From: Chamaecyparis obtusa | Taxonomy: Eukaryota > Streptophyta > Pinopsida > Cupressales > Cupressaceae | Assembly (NCBI GenBank): GCA_027943335.1 | Contig: BSBK01003252.1 | Coordinates: forward strand, 660,001-724,000 | Length of the DNA: 64,000 bases | Direction: 5' to 3' | Shown: one piece after another, positions 39,092 through 52,717 of the stretch | Numbering within the stretch: position 1 is the first letter of the stretch | Layout of the letters: every line of letters starts with the position of its first letter | The notes under the pieces: generated by a model | Told to the model about the DNA's origin: nothing | Database searches by the model: none | Seen by the model: only the letters and a program-made list of their open reading frames with translations | Position numbers and translations under genes: made by a program

Positions 39092-41861
39092 CTACAACAG
39101 TTCAAGCTTCCACATCATATCATTATCAGGATCCTCAGATTCATCACCGTCAACTTCATATCTTCCTTGGTTCTTCGATATGTTTTCTTCACTTTGCATA
39201 CCTTCGCTTAATTGATGTTCATCGCTAGCAGTACCAATACCAGTACCAGTACATGAGTCAATGACATCATTATTTTTGGCACTCCCACTTTGGTTTGAAA
39301 TGTTTCCCAACCCTCTTCTTTGACATTTCTTCCTCCATAGTGTCTGTGCCCTTTCATAAGGAAAAGTATTGACTTCATATCTAGATGTATAGAGCCTCAA
39401 GAAATTTTCCAAATTCTTGTCTAGTTTGTTTCTTAGCTTTGAATTTAGGAATCCCAAAGCACTAAAAAATATCTCATCCTCCACTGACCCTAATATCATG
39501 GTCAGACATAAATAAAAAATCATGAATTTTTTTGATATTGAATCAATCAACATTTCGCTCTCAGCTAGATTTTTCCAAAGCCATGTTACAGATCCATCTT
39601 CATGGGGGTTCTGCATAATATTATATTGATCCCTCATTGTCTATGAAAAATGACTTGATTTCTCTCTCAAATGAGATTCATCTAAAATTCCCTTTAGCAT
39701 TGCTCCATTTAACTCTTTGGTTTTGCAAAAATGATCTATCAAATTTTTGTAGCCTAGTTCAAAAATCTTTCAAATTACCCATACTCCAATATTGAGGAAA
39801 CACAATAGCCATGGATTCAAGTAGTTTGACTGGAGGGAATCTTTCTCTAATCTATGAGGAAAGATCATAGGCAATGTGCTTCATAGAAGCTATTATAGAC
39901 TAAACACTCTTGGTAAAGTCTTCCCTTTTAACATGTGATTGTCCCTTCCTAGGGTTCTTTCAGGGTTCCTCAAACTCGAACCTGGAAAAATAGTGCATTG
40001 GTATCTTAACTCCATGAACTTCTGCACATAACTCCCCATTTGCACTGATCTTTAAATAGTTATCAGGATTGTCCAAATATGTGATTTTATGCCAATTGGA
40101 AAATTTTACATCATCACATGATCAATAGAGATTATCGAGCGTCATGCATGTCAATTTACGCAACACAAAATATTTTGCAATATACATAGTTCTTTGCTGG
40201 ACCTTTTTCATTATATTTCTCATTTCCTCAAGCATGGGGAGAAGACCTACTAATGTTAAGAGTGTCTCTACATTACTTAACATTCCCAAAAATGCAAGAA
40301 ATTTTGGTAGCCCTACTTTGTCACGACTTGAGTTAATTAGACCAAGCAACGATTGATATTCTGAAAAACGTCGATGCGCTGGTCCATCCAAACAGATCCA
40401 TTTGGTATCATTATCCTTAAGAAGCTTGTTCCCATCGATTAGTCCTTCAAAAAAGTGTTTAAATTCCCTCAATAATTTTGGACTTTGACAGAAGTAGTGG
40501 TAGAGCTCTTTGATTAAAAGTTCAATTTTTTGTACTAGAGCATGCTTGTTGACAACTCCAAAAGCTAGATTCATTTTGTGGGTCATGCAGTGAATGTGAG
40601 TAACATAGGGTGCACAAGAAGATTGTATCTTTGTGCAAACACTACCTCTATGGCCTTGCATTATTGAAGTTCCATCTGCTCCAACACACACCAACTTTTT
40701 GGCAATTATCATGTCATTTATACCTCCATATTCAATTAGAGAACTCTTTACTAGCTCAAATAAATTTTCCATTGTCGCATTATCTTTTATTTTAGCAACA
40801 ATTAGTAGATGAGGTTGGCAGACAAAATTGTGTATAGTATAAACATGCATTCATACCTAGGAAGTATTATCTATTGTTGTAACCTCATCTAAAGATAATG
40901 CAATAAAATTTGACTCTTTAATTTTTTCCTTTAGATCCTCTTTTTCAACCTTGGCAAGACAACTTGCCCATTCCCATCCACTGTTTACTAACCAGTGACT
41001 GTTAGGGTAGTTACAAACTTTAAGAAAGTGAAATAAAGAATTCAATGATGGGTAGTCTGTCATAGGATGCACTATGCTCAAAATATTAAAGACAACACTT
41101 AACTGAACAACTTTTCCCATTAGTTCTACTTCCAATGCTTTTCCAAAACTAGCTTCAATAGAGCCTTTAACTTCACTGGGCTTTGTCTTTTTATTTTGCT
41201 AAAATTCATATAATTCTGCATTCCTAACATGCTGAGATTCCTCCTTTGTTTTCAATCTTATCACTAATTTTTGAACTCCATCTATGGTTTTGTTTTCATA
41301 AACTTTACCCATATGCTTCTTTATGGTGTCAATTTTTAGCTGGAACCTCTTTTCCTTCTTATTTATCTTAGTGCAAATCTTACATCTACATTCTACCAGA
41401 GGCTCACCTTCAATTAGATTGTCTAGTGGTTCAATGAATAGATACTTTTACACCTATTCTACTTAAAAATTCCTCAACATATCCCACATTCGATCTTTTT
41501 TCAATTCTCTATCACTCTTTGAATTGTATATTCTTTTCTTCTTCCCTACACCATCATCTTCTTTGACATTCTTAGTCTCATCCAAGTTGATTATATCATT
41601 ATGGATACTATGGGTATTTAACTAAAAATATTCTTCAAGTTCATCATGATCTCAGATGTTAGGTTCACTAACTTCTTCAATATGTCATGTAGGTTCAGGT
41701 TGTGAATCTTGAAAATCTTCTTATGATGAAGTAGCTTCCCAATTTTGGCTAGAAACATTTCCAACACCATGACCAAAGTACGATGATAAGGTTCTTTGTT
41801 TTTTTGGCCTCTCTTATCTTTCCTCATATGTAGGAGCCTTACCCTTATTCTTGTTCGACAT
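39092..41861 (-). pseudogene. hAT-like transposase gene (ZNF862-like type), decayed
   Basis: On the minus strand it starts at ATG 41861-41859 (MSNKNKGKAPTYEER). A Cys-containing, zinc-finger-like segment (CRCKICTKINKKEKRF, about 41385-41340) is followed by the catalytic region. IALSLDEVTTIDNTS (about 40906-40860) supplies a candidate first Asp. CVGADGTSIMQGHRGSV supplies the second, followed by the typical THIHCMTHKMNLAFG. The C-terminal dimerisation part has SVEDEIFFSALGFLNSKLRN, which carries the expected Glu, and ends at 39092 after an acidic tail. Two parts (41135-40857 and 40850-40122) share one frame; the last part (39637-39092) is in another, with several stops between. No convincing terminal repeats or 8-bp duplication were found, so it is either a transposon relic or a decayed copy of a domesticated gene. 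Confidence 0.8.
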
Positions 41862-44779
41862 CTCAATTATTCAATGAAATAAAGGCTACCAGCCTACCAA
41901 TGCAAAAAAAAAATGTTTACTTGTTGAAGAAGTGATAATAGAACTATAATATATATAAATATGATTCATTGACCCTTAAATCATGTCTGAGATCTCCTTG
42001 GTCACCATTGTTCACTAACTAGTCCCCACTAAATAAGAATGAACTCAAAATTACATAGTCGTAGAATAATAATCACTTACCTTTGCCTCAAATTCAATTG
42101 CAGTTTTGACTCGCCAATGCAGTAAAGACTCAATAGTCTGAACTTCTTTATCGATCAAATTGAACCGAACCAAATTGTGTACAATAACAATGATCTATGA
42201 ATATATTTATACTAATCCTTTTTTGGCAAATTTGGTGGGAGATATTAGGTCTATAAATATTTGGCGAAGCTCGCATAATTATAACACATCTTGTGTTATT
42301 TTTGAGGTGATTATGGGTCGTCCAATACCTTGATATGATTAATAAAGTTGGCAAAAATGCGTCAGTTTGAGACATGCATTCGCAAAATGCTAGGAGAATT
42401 TGGGGCCACCTATAAATATATATGTATAAAACTATTGGCAAATATAGGCTGTCCATTCGAGGCCACTTTGAAATTATAGGCGAATGTTTAAAATTTGATG
42501 TGTCCAAAAATTATATTCCATTGGCAATAATGTGAAAGAAATGGAGAAAATTAAATAAACCGATAGGTGATGGGCCTGATAATTAGACCTAATATTAATA
42601 AATTTTGGGTGATAGGGTCAATCTAATATGTGCAATATATTCACCAAATCCTAGGTTGTTGACATGCAAAATTTGTCAAATGGCGAATAATCACCACTAA
42701 AGTTTTCATTGAAGGGTAATTGTCAAGCAGGTGACAAGTGAGGTGACACGGAGTTGAGTAATTCTTGTGCAAGGGTGACGTTTGAGGCCAATCATTTCAT
42801 GAAAGAAACTTCTAATTCAACATGGGAGCATCATCAACTTATAAGTCATTCATCAATTCATCAAGAGGGATCAAGCATGAACAAGGACAAGATTCATGTC
42901 TCAAGATGTAAATCAAAGAATAAGTTGTAGAAGGAAAAGGGCCAAGTCTACAAATGGAGAAGATTATCACTATCTTGAATTTCCTTCAGAAATTCAAGTT
43001 CAATTAGATCAATTCAACTATATAAAGTACCTTATAAAGGTAAAGAAATCAAGATTTCAGGAAGAAGCAAGTTCATAAATCATGTTAATGAGAAGGTTCA
43101 TAAAGATGAAGAAATTTGGGAATATGGGCCATCATAATTGAAGACTTGATAATAGAGTATCAAGAGATATTGCTAGAGATGTAGAGACTTCTTCATGATG
43201 ATAGAGAAGTGGAATTGATAAAGTTTACAAGATAAAATTGTTGAGGTGGCACCCACCATCTTCAACTAATCAAAGGATTCCAATTTCACATGTCAAAGTT
43301 TGTCCAATCTAGTCATTCCAAGTGTACATGTGGATTCCACCTAATATCTATACCTAACAAATTTCCTCATTGGTCCATCAAGGAAATGCAATTTTTTCAT
43401 TGGCACACGAGTTGGTGTCTCATTGTAATTAGATAAGCATTTAATATTTGTAGTATTAGTTTCATTAGGGTTGGGTTGGCATAATCTTGGCCATTGATTT
43501 CAAATCGATCTCGACCCTTCATTGTACTTGAAGAAACAATAAAAGGAAAAGACTTCTCATTTGTAAAAAGGGGGTTAATTAGTCATTAGCTAAAGTAGAG
43601 TAGGAGAGACTTGGAGAAATTATTGCTATAATGTTGTCAAAGAAATTTTAAACTCATTGTTATTATCATGGTGGATTACTTTTGTTATTTTGGATTTTTG
43701 CATGGTTTATACATTTCCTCACTTAGATTAAGATTTTATTTATGTTGAGTAGAAGTAGTTGAGTAGATGAATGGAAGATATTGTTGTTGGTGAATTATGA
43801 CAAAAATTATATTCATACCTTTTGGTACTTTTTTTATTGGAAGTAGCATTGTAAGGTTGGTATGAACTTTGCAAGTACTTAACTTCAATTGGGAATGTTC
43901 ATTTGGATTGCACCAACCGATTGGTTACAACTTTTAGCCATCAAACAATGTGACTATTCAATCTAGGAAAAAACTAATTAGTTAAACTAATCATGCCCTT
44001 TTTGAGACTAGTAGACATTTACATAATGATTCTACAAATAAAACACTTGGTCTTTTATTTGTAAACAAATTTATCCCTTTGTGAAATGATTACTCACAAG
44101 AAAAATGTAACTTTCAATAATTAATTTCATAGTTCAAACATTATCCGAATTCAATTATTTACATATGATTTATTGTCAATATCCTTTAGGCTTCCTTCTT
44201 GATGTTAATAATCTTGTTACATTTGTTACTCTACTGTTCCCTTTTTACACAGAAAATTCAGATCTGCATTATACATTTCTATTTTATTCGCACATAAATA
44301 CCACCATATATGTACATTATATGGTCCTTCTATTTTCTCCCTTAAAATGGCATTTCTCAGAATCAACTTCAAAAATGTTGTTTTCATTTGCACATTCTGC
44401 ATATATGTCTTCGAGAGCATTCACCACATACAAAAATCCTATCTCAATTATGTTTCAAATGAATTCATTTTCCCTTGCAAGTTGAGATAAAATGAACCAA
44501 GGCTTTAGCATTCAAAACCACTTCATCTTCATCCGAGTAAAATGATATCCCTCAACTCCATTCTTTCATCGGTCTCTCTACTATTAGAACTTAACTTAAT
44601 AAATCTTTCATTATCATTCAATTCGAGCTCATTTTCATGTGTAACAAACATTTTCTAGAGAAAATAGTCCTTTCTGTATACACTCTATGTTATTGTAATC
44701 CAAATGATGTCACTTCATTTAGGTATTTTGTTAAATGGCTCCACTGCTACATTGAGTTTCTCATTGTCAGAGTATCCTG
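41862..44779. other. Gene-poor AT-rich region
   Basis: No gene or complete element is recognised. Around 42130-42720 words like TTGGCAAA, TTGGCGAA and GGCGAAT recur, as in a decayed repeat. Confidence 0.5.
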
Positions 44780-44840
44780 TGTTGGAAGTGGGTGTTAATC
44801 TGAGAGGGGGAGGGGGTGAATCAGAATAGAGGAATTTATA
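44780..44840. repeat. Possible LTR terminus of a Copia-like element
   Basis: TGTTGGAAGTGGG followed by GAGAGGGGGAGGGGGTGAAT resembles the outer end of the family A LTR (TGTTAGGAATAG ... GAGAGGGGGGGGTGAATCA). The other end was not found, so this could be a solo LTR or a fragment. Confidence 0.35.
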
Positions 44841-47216
44841 AAACTTTTAGACTTTTAAATTGAATTGACATGTATAAACAACATTTAACCATATAAAAAT
44901 TGCTATGATCATGAAATTTAAAATGCAAGATATTAGAGCAAGTGAATACAACTCACAAAAGAGACACATGATTTGTGCTGAGTGGGAAACCCTCAAAACC
45001 TTTTGGTCTTTTCATAGGGAAAAAACCACTCCATTAAAAACCTATCATTTTATTGAGCAACAACCCTTCTTTACACTATTTAGCAGCTTTAACTCTTCTT
45101 TCTTTCACAATATTTTTTTCAGATTACAAATGTACATAAATGTATGTTTCAAATTTCTTGCATTCATATACATAGATAACCTTATGCATTTTCCTTTCAA
45201 TGTCACTCAATGCTCCACACATAAGAACAAATATGAGTGTGTATCCTTTTTCATTTTAATACACACGTATATTCCATTATATAGGGATGTGTTAAGAAAT
45301 AAAATCTTTCATTGTTTTGAGAATTAGGTACAACAACTAAAAACTATTTTTTAATAATTAACCCTTTTACAAGAGTTTAACATTGTTAAATTGAAATCAA
45401 TAACCGTGTGGTAAAGAAACATTCCTCATTCTGTTCTAGAAGGTAACTATAATGAAAAACTGCTCATTTCAAAACCAGTCTAGTTCATTGTAGTGCAATA
45501 GTTTCATACTTGGAAGAGGGCAAATGCAAATCTTACAAACCAACTAAAAATTGGTTACCACAAACCAAATGTAACTATCAACCAAAACAATAAATCATGG
45601 TTGTTGAAGATGAATAATAACCATTCCTTTCATCTTCAATATCTAATGTAAAATTATATCAGAGTTGCCAAAAAATATGAAACATTTTGAGTTTCATTAT
45701 AAAACCAAAAACTTGTAGTGCATACTTGATAAAAACAACCCAATTCCAATTACCTCTATTCTTTACACTGCTCACGAGTTGAGAAACCACTTTACTGTGG
45801 CATTCTTTAAAAAACTCATTTTCCATTCATAGTGTTTCACAACAAAAGAAACACAAAACCCATTAGCTACAGAGAAAAAAGGATATGTATAACATAACTC
45901 AAAACCAAACCCTTATTCTATTTAAAATCCTCATATTACCTTCCATATGTGATGCCTGTCATAAATATTACTATCAAAACATTCATTGTGCTTTACAGGA
46001 AAACATATCAAAAACCCACAAAATAATATCACTAGATTACTCTAAGATCTGCAACTAAAATGTTCATGGCGGTAGTAGGGTTTGGAGAAAAACCAAATGA
46101 AAGAAGAAAATCCATCATATTGCTTTACCAAATGATTTCCTTAACATATTTCAATAATATTTGAACTCCAACAAAAGAGAAACCACGTGGGCCCTTTATT
46201 GGCCAAGTAAAAAACTCATATGCAATTCAGCTTAAGTCACCACCGAGATGCCATAATTAATAAATTGATTATAACACATAATAAAATCACATAATAAAAT
46301 CACATAATAAAATCACATCATATGCACTGTTAGATATTGACTCAGCAAAAAACCAAGTTGCATCAAGGATAATTAGTCAACATCCTGTAAACTTTCATGA
46401 CATTTCTTTGAAATGAGATCCTTCTTTGATACAATTGGTCAATCAGTCATACTGCCATGTCTCATGCATTCACACCTCGCAGTCATTTACATTGCCTTGA
46501 AGCATTATGTCAAACACATTACATGGAAATCCTATAATGTATCTCTCTGAAGTGCCTTAAATTATTGAAAATTCCTTAAGAACACATTTCCTTTGGTTAT
46601 TTTGTCAAACAGATCATGGGTTTCCTCTATATCAACATTTTCCATACATATTTACATGTCATTCTCCAATAGATCATGCTTTCATTACATTGCATAACAC
46701 AGTTTTCAACAGAGACATTTTGTCAAACAATTTACATGCTTATAGTTGCTCCATATTTGCAGACGTTCACACGCCCCTTTTTATCCTTCCATATTCACCA
46801 GGGAACTCAAAAAGATTTCCCAATCTCCATTTCTTTGATGAACATTCATATTTGCATATATTTTTGCTAGAGCATATCCATTTCCTGCTCTTTGTGTTGT
46901 CTTATTCCTGAAATTCCATCTCCTTAAGCTATACTGGCAAAAGTTCATACTGTCATATTCATTCTCTTTCACTTTGCAAGCGTTTGATCTCATCTTTCAA
47001 TTTCATCAATTTGTAGTTTTCTAAAACTTACAAGAGGGCATACACAACTACAACATCCAATAAGATTTCATGTTCTCAATTCTCAGGCTCTATTTAATGG
47101 CTTCCATTATGCACTCGCAAAGAGGAATGATGCTGGAAAGATTTGTGAGTTTTGACATTACACGACCAATCATACTTTCTCCAGATCTTTCAACAAAAAT
47201 TTACTATGCACATATT
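44841..47216. other. Gene-poor AT-rich region
   Basis: Only short chance open frames are present. It may hold the rest of an LTR starting at 44780 and of the element that the Tat insertion interrupted. Confidence 0.45.
46275..46318 (+). repeat. 13-bp tandem repeat
   Basis: Just over three copies of CACATAATAAAAT occur head to tail. Confidence 0.85.
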
Positions 47217-48488
47217 TGTGTGTGTGAAATTTGTACCTAGCTGTAGACACAACACTTTAGTAAAACATTAGAGGTTAGAAAAATCAAGAAATCTGTAAAT
47301 GAAATAAACTTAAGCTAACCAGATGATTTACTACCTTCTAGTAGGTGCGAGTATGATATTCTCAGATTTAAACCGAGATCTGTGAAAATGCAACACCTAA
47401 ACGAAGAATTTGAATGCAAAAATATGAAGGTAGAATGAATGCAGATTAATCTATCTTTTTGTATTTTCTATGAAATAATATAAAAAATTGTATGAGGCTA
47501 GTCTAGAATGTATTAAATTGATATGCAGATTATTCTAACAATGCTATGCTATGATGTGAAAATGGATGCAAAGCTATGAAAAACAATGAAAGATCTCACA
47601 AATCACCTGTCACAAGAGCTTGATTCTTCAGATGCAATTTTGCCAGAGTAATTGTGCAAATTCCAGAGATGTAATTATGAAGAGATGTAATTATGAAAAG
47701 ATGAGCCTTGATTTTATAGAAATCTAGGGCTTGATGATGCATTGAGAAAAGCCATAAATCACTCTTGATAAACTCAGGTTGATTTTTGAGTTAACAAGAA
47801 ATCAGAATTAATTAACTCATAAAAATCATGCAAAAGCACTTTTTGACTCAAAATAGAGTTCAATTCACTTTTTCAACTCACAATCACATGTCGAGTTTAG
47901 AAAGTTAACAAATTGAAATTAGCAGTTGACTATTTTTTTGATTGTGCATGATTTAATTATGAGTTAATTTAAAAATAAAGTGATTTATTCTCAACTTAAC
48001 TGATTTTGAATTTAAAAATAACTAATTTATGGGTTAATTAATTATTAAATCAAACTTTTTTTCAAAACTATATTATTAAATATTGGCAACTGGATTTAAT
48101 TAATTAAATAAGAATTTAATCAATTATTCGTAGGATTTTTTATTTACTATCAAAATTAAATAATATAATTAAGAATAAATATACTTAAAATTTAATTAAA
48201 TAATTAAGTGGCAGAATTAAACTTAATTAATTAAATATTCAGAATATTCAATTAATCAAATTTCTAGGATAAATATGATTTATCGCGAAATAATATTCAA
48301 TGAAAGATAATTAAGATAATTAGGAATATTCAAAGAATATTCCCCGATGCAAAATTAAGATAAAAACAATTAGGGTTTTGATAAACTGATGTGCAGATGT
48401 GCCTTAGGATAGGACTTTGATGATGATTTCGATCAATATGTCGATGTAGGAGGTTAATGAACCTATAGCCCATTTTTGGGGTATTACA
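47217..48488 (-). repeat. 3' LTR of Tat element (1272 bp)
   Basis: On the plus strand it runs from TGTGTGTGTGAAATTTG to GGGGTATTACA. It includes a very AT-rich stretch with many TTAATTAA words. The probable polypurine tract (plus-strand TTTTGCCCCTCTTTG) is at 48489-48503. Confidence 0.93.
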
Positions 48489-51230
48489 TTTTGCCCCTCT
48501 TTGAATTACTATGTGAAGCACAGTGGTTCAAAGAATGTCTATTTTTGATAAAGATGTGGGCTCAGTAAAGATGTGGGCTCAGTTATGTGGTGGGAAAATT
48601 GATCCTGAAAGACTAACCGATTCTGAGACAAAAATTGATTGATAGATTTAAAGATGATTTGATTTAGGTCCTGATTGACCAAAGAATCTAGATGATGCTA
48701 ACTATACCAAAAATGAACCGGTGATTATGAAGAAGTGCCAAAATGCTTGATTCTGAACCTATGATTATGAAGAAGTGACTGTCCTGACTCCAGACCTGAT
48801 TGTCCAAAGGAATTGAAAGGATGCCAAATCTGAACCCTTCAGTTATGAAGAACCAAGGAAATAACATGATTGAACCAATGGTTATGAAGAGCTAACACAG
48901 TTTGCAAGATAAAGAGAATACCAGATTGATATGGATCTTTGATGAATCTGATATGCCCCAAGTGATGAGGACTTTAGATGACTCAACAACTAGACGTGGT
49001 TGTTGTCTTGATCACTGAGAGAAAAATTTGATTTACAAATTTGATTGATGTGCAATACCATGCCCCCTTCGGGATGAAAATCAAAATATGACAAGAAAAT
49101 TCATCGTTAAATGGTTTAGAAGCATGTAAATTAATTTGAGAATTGGTTGTACACATTCAGGAATGCAATTTTGCATCATTTAGAGGTCCTGGAGACCAAT
49201 TTTGACTAGGTTTGACCATGAGTTGACCATGGTTGACCAAGTTGAAATTTGAATAGTTTGATGTTAGATAATCAGTTACTTTGAATTCTAGATTTTTGTG
49301 ATAATAGAAGGTCGATTATGCAAGTAGTCAGCTGTCGTGGGTCCGAAAATTTTAAATCACAATTTTGACAATATAAATGATCTCAAATTTTGATCTTGAT
49401 CCCAAAAATGGATTCAAAACGTCAAAATTAGCCAGGGGTGCCTGCTTGGTGATATGTTAAGAAGACCTTCGTGCGATACTTAGTCCTTATGATATGTTTA
49501 GCATAGTTTTGGAGAATCATTAAGTGTCAAGTTGAATTTGAAATCATGAGATAAATGTAATCATACAAAGTGCAAAGTGAAATGCAAAATAAAATGCAGA
49601 CCTAGGACCTAGGAATTAGTCACTGATCATGTGTCGGTCATTTTAATCACTAAATTTTTAGGTAACCAGATAAATCAATACAACATCCACTAGTTAGGAA
49701 ACTATAGACATATGAATATTGATTTGTATGCTCAAAAGTCAATACAACGCCCACTAGATAGACAACCATGGACATATGAATATTGATTTTGTTTTTGGAA
49801 TGTCAGATTAGATATAAGCACCAAGGCATAAATGAAAATATCATATCCATTTTGATATAGCAATTTGTATAAGCATGAAAACATAAACGTCATGATGACC
49901 TGAATATGCCTTGCGGTGGAAAACACATCAAGCAATCAAGAGATTATCCTAAATCCAATGCGAATTACCCATAGTGACCCTTTATCGTTCACATCCTTAG
50001 GTAAGATTGCATTTCAAAGTAGGAGTAAGAACTCACTCAAAAAGACAATAGTTAGATCAAATTTCCTTGAATTTTCTGGGTATCAATGGTCAAGGTACTC
50101 ATGGCCATCCAATACAAGATGGAGGCTCTTATAGACGGACACCAGTTCAATCCATAATTTCCAAAGTTGATAGACTTTCACTCAAAGCAGAAAACAAAGA
50201 AAAGATAATACCCCCAGTCATTACTCTCTAAATCCGATAAAGGACATCATCAAGGAGCTTGAAAGGACACAATATGAAAAAATCTCAATGTGAATAAGTA
50301 AGCATACAAAGAAGATAAAAGCATGTGAATCATAGATTGCTTTCAGTTTTGTTTGTTGTTGGTGTAGATGAAAAATCCTTTCTAGTGAGGAGACAGACAG
50401 ACTAACTAGGATGTAGCTTCAAAGGACTCTAACTGGATATGACTCGTTTGAGGTACTAAGGACTGTAGGATATGACATTGATTGCCCCCAAGTTTGAACA
50501 TTGATAGGATACATACGCTTTTGCTGATTGGTGTACAGACCGACTTTATTGAAAATATGAATGCAAAAACAAACTAGGAGATATGTACAAACTAAAGCAA
50601 GATTGAAAACTGGGAAAGACCAAGATTGCGCTAATAGATGGAGTGTTTTGAACAAGTGGCACCCATTTGTTGAGTTTTCACCATCTTGGCAAAGATTCTA
50701 TTTTTGTTACCAAGGCGCCTATTTCTAGGTTTTCACCAAGGCACTTTTTCTTTTTCTCATTTTTTTGTATTTTTCATTTTTTCAATTTTTTGGTACTTTT
50801 GATATTTTTTGATTTTTTTTGTGATAAATCAAGCCACCTATTTGCTAGGTTTTCACCAAGATGATCATTTTTTTAGAACTTTTTCTAATTTTTTTAGGAC
50901 ATTTTACAAAGACTGAATGCCTTAGGCGTAGAATTTCTTCAGATGTAGAATGTTGATTGGTTCTCAAAGCTGTTCTCCGTCAGTTGTTGAGAGTTGATAG
51001 GCTCCAGAGCCAAAAGTAGCTATGATAACAAAGGGACCCAGCTAGTTGGGTTCAAACTTCCCCTTGCATTCTCTATGTGATTGATTTTTAGGATTCTCTC
51101 TCAAGACTATATCGCCAACCTGAAATTCTCTGTGTTTGACTTTCTTGTTGTAGCCTCTAGACATTCTTTTTTGATATACTCTGAGATGGTCATATGCTAC
51201 TTGTTTGTGCTCATCTAGTAGTTCAAGTTC
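48489..51230 (-). other. Long 3' untranslated region of Tat element
   Basis: These 2.7 kb lie between integrase and the 3' LTR. No large ORF is visible. At 48650-48900 several imperfect copies of a GAACC...GATTATGAAGAAGTG unit follow one another. The stretch 50690-50880 has T-rich blocks separated by repeated CTAGGTTTTCACCAAG words. Long regions after pol are common in Tat elements. Confidence 0.65.
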
Positions 51231-51902
51231 CTACAACCTAGACACTCTGTAGTCATCATCAGTTACTAGACCATGCATTTTGATTCTTAGTGATGGGATT
51301 TCAACCTCAATAGGTAATACCGCTTCAGACCCATAAACTAAACAGAATGGTGTAGCCCCAATGGGTGTTCTAATACTTGTTCTATAGGCGCAGAGAGCTA
51401 GATTGATCATGAGATGCCAGTCACTTCCTATTTTATTAACTGTGCGATGCAAGATTTTCAACAGATTCTTGTTTGATGCTTCTACTTGTCCATTCCCTTG
51501 GGGATAGTAAATGGACAACCAATGTTGAGTGATCTTGAATTTAGAGCATAAGGAATCTAGGTCCTTGTTCTTGAATTGACCTCCATTAGCTGTGACTATT
51601 GAATGTGGGATTCCATACTGACATATGATGTAGTTCATAATGAACATAGAAATTTGCTTGTTGGTTGCTTGAGTCAAAGGAACTTCTTCTACCCATTTTG
51701 TGAAATAGTCTATAGCTGTAATGATATGGGTATCTCCATTAGAAGAATGTGGATAAATAGCACCTATTAGGTCAAATGCCCATTGTTGGAAAGGCCATTG
51801 TGTAGTAGAAGGAATTAGATCTCTCCCTGCTGCATGGATCAAGTTTTTATGTACTTGGAACTTTTGATAGTTCTTTGCATATTTGATAGCCTCTTTTTCC
51901 AT
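51231..51902 (-). pseudogene. Tat integrase, catalytic Asp lost
   Basis: The frame covers the integrase core and start of the C-terminal domain. WAFDLIGAIYP provides the first Asp, then AIDYFTKWVEEVPL. The second catalytic block reads VTANGGQFKN, where Gypsy integrases have Asp, so the codon at plus-strand 51590-51588 (GCT in the gene) has lost it. The Glu-bearing QGNGQVEASNKNLLKIL block is intact. ALCAYRTSIRTPIGATPF and LVYGSEAVLPIEVEIPS follow. Sequence homologous to the integrase N-terminal zinc region continues upstream to about 52040. It is downstream of both RNase H domains, as in other Tat elements. Confidence 0.9.
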
Positions 51903-52039
51903 TTCAGGCCAATAGTACCCAGCCCTAATAAGTTTTTGAGCTAGTGTTAAACCATTGGAATGTGACCCACATATACCATCGTGGACTTCCTCTAATGCAC
52001 GTTGAGACTCTTCATGCTCTAAACACCTAAGAACTGTAC

Positions 52040-52717
52040 CATCTAGACCTCATTTGTATAGATCATTACCAATGATGACATGTCGGGATGCATTTCAGAT
52101 AAGGTATCATTTCTCATGGTGGTTGAAGGTGTCTGGATGATTTGGTCTTTAAGGTAGGAGAAAATGTTTTTGTATCTAGAAGAATCATGACCAACAATAG
52201 TGTAGATCATGCGGGTTTTGAGGGAATCATATGCAGGGAATGACAATGCTTCCACCAGGAACTTGTAACGTAGCTCATGTTTGGGCTGCTATAGTAGAGA
52301 TGATAGCATTGCCATGGCATCAACAACCTTGTTCTCCATTTTGGGAATTTTCTCAAAAGTAATTGATATGAAATATTTCCTTAAGTCATCTACCATGTGT
52401 TTATATGGAACAAGTTTCTCATCTTTTTTTTGGTACACATCATTGACTTGGTGTATGACTAGCTGTGAGTCTCCCTGAATGTGCAACTCTGTCACTCACC
52501 ACTCAATTGCTATCTTCATGCCATTAAGTAGAGCTTCATATTCAGAAATATTGTTTGTGCAAGGAAACTTTATTCTAAATGCTTTAGGTATTGAGTAACC
52601 TTGTGGTGTTATGAATAGGATGCCTACTCCATATCCATTCTATGTGTAAGATCCATCAAAGAAAAGTTTCCAAGTCCTAGAAGATATGTGCATGATGGAT
52701 GAATCAAGAAATTCCAT
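52040..52717 (-). pseudogene. Tat second RNase H (aRNH) domain and link to integrase
   Basis: Frame segments at 52495-52289 and 52255-52043 carry TNNISEYEALLNGMKIAIEW just upstream and TELHIQGDSQLVIHQVND, the hallmark blocks of the extra archaeal-type RNase H of Tat elements (ISEYEAL..G and GDSQLV). A linker follows toward the integrase zinc motif. A stop separates IEW from TELHIQG, and another follows MAMLSSLL at about 52288; both fit C-to-T changes. Confidence 0.85.

Noticed and set aside
44165..45327. Open frames of 106 and 140 codons in the gene-poor region
   Set aside because: Phe/Ser-rich low-complexity composition, overlapping frames on the other strand and no recognisable domain; expected by chance in AT-rich DNA.
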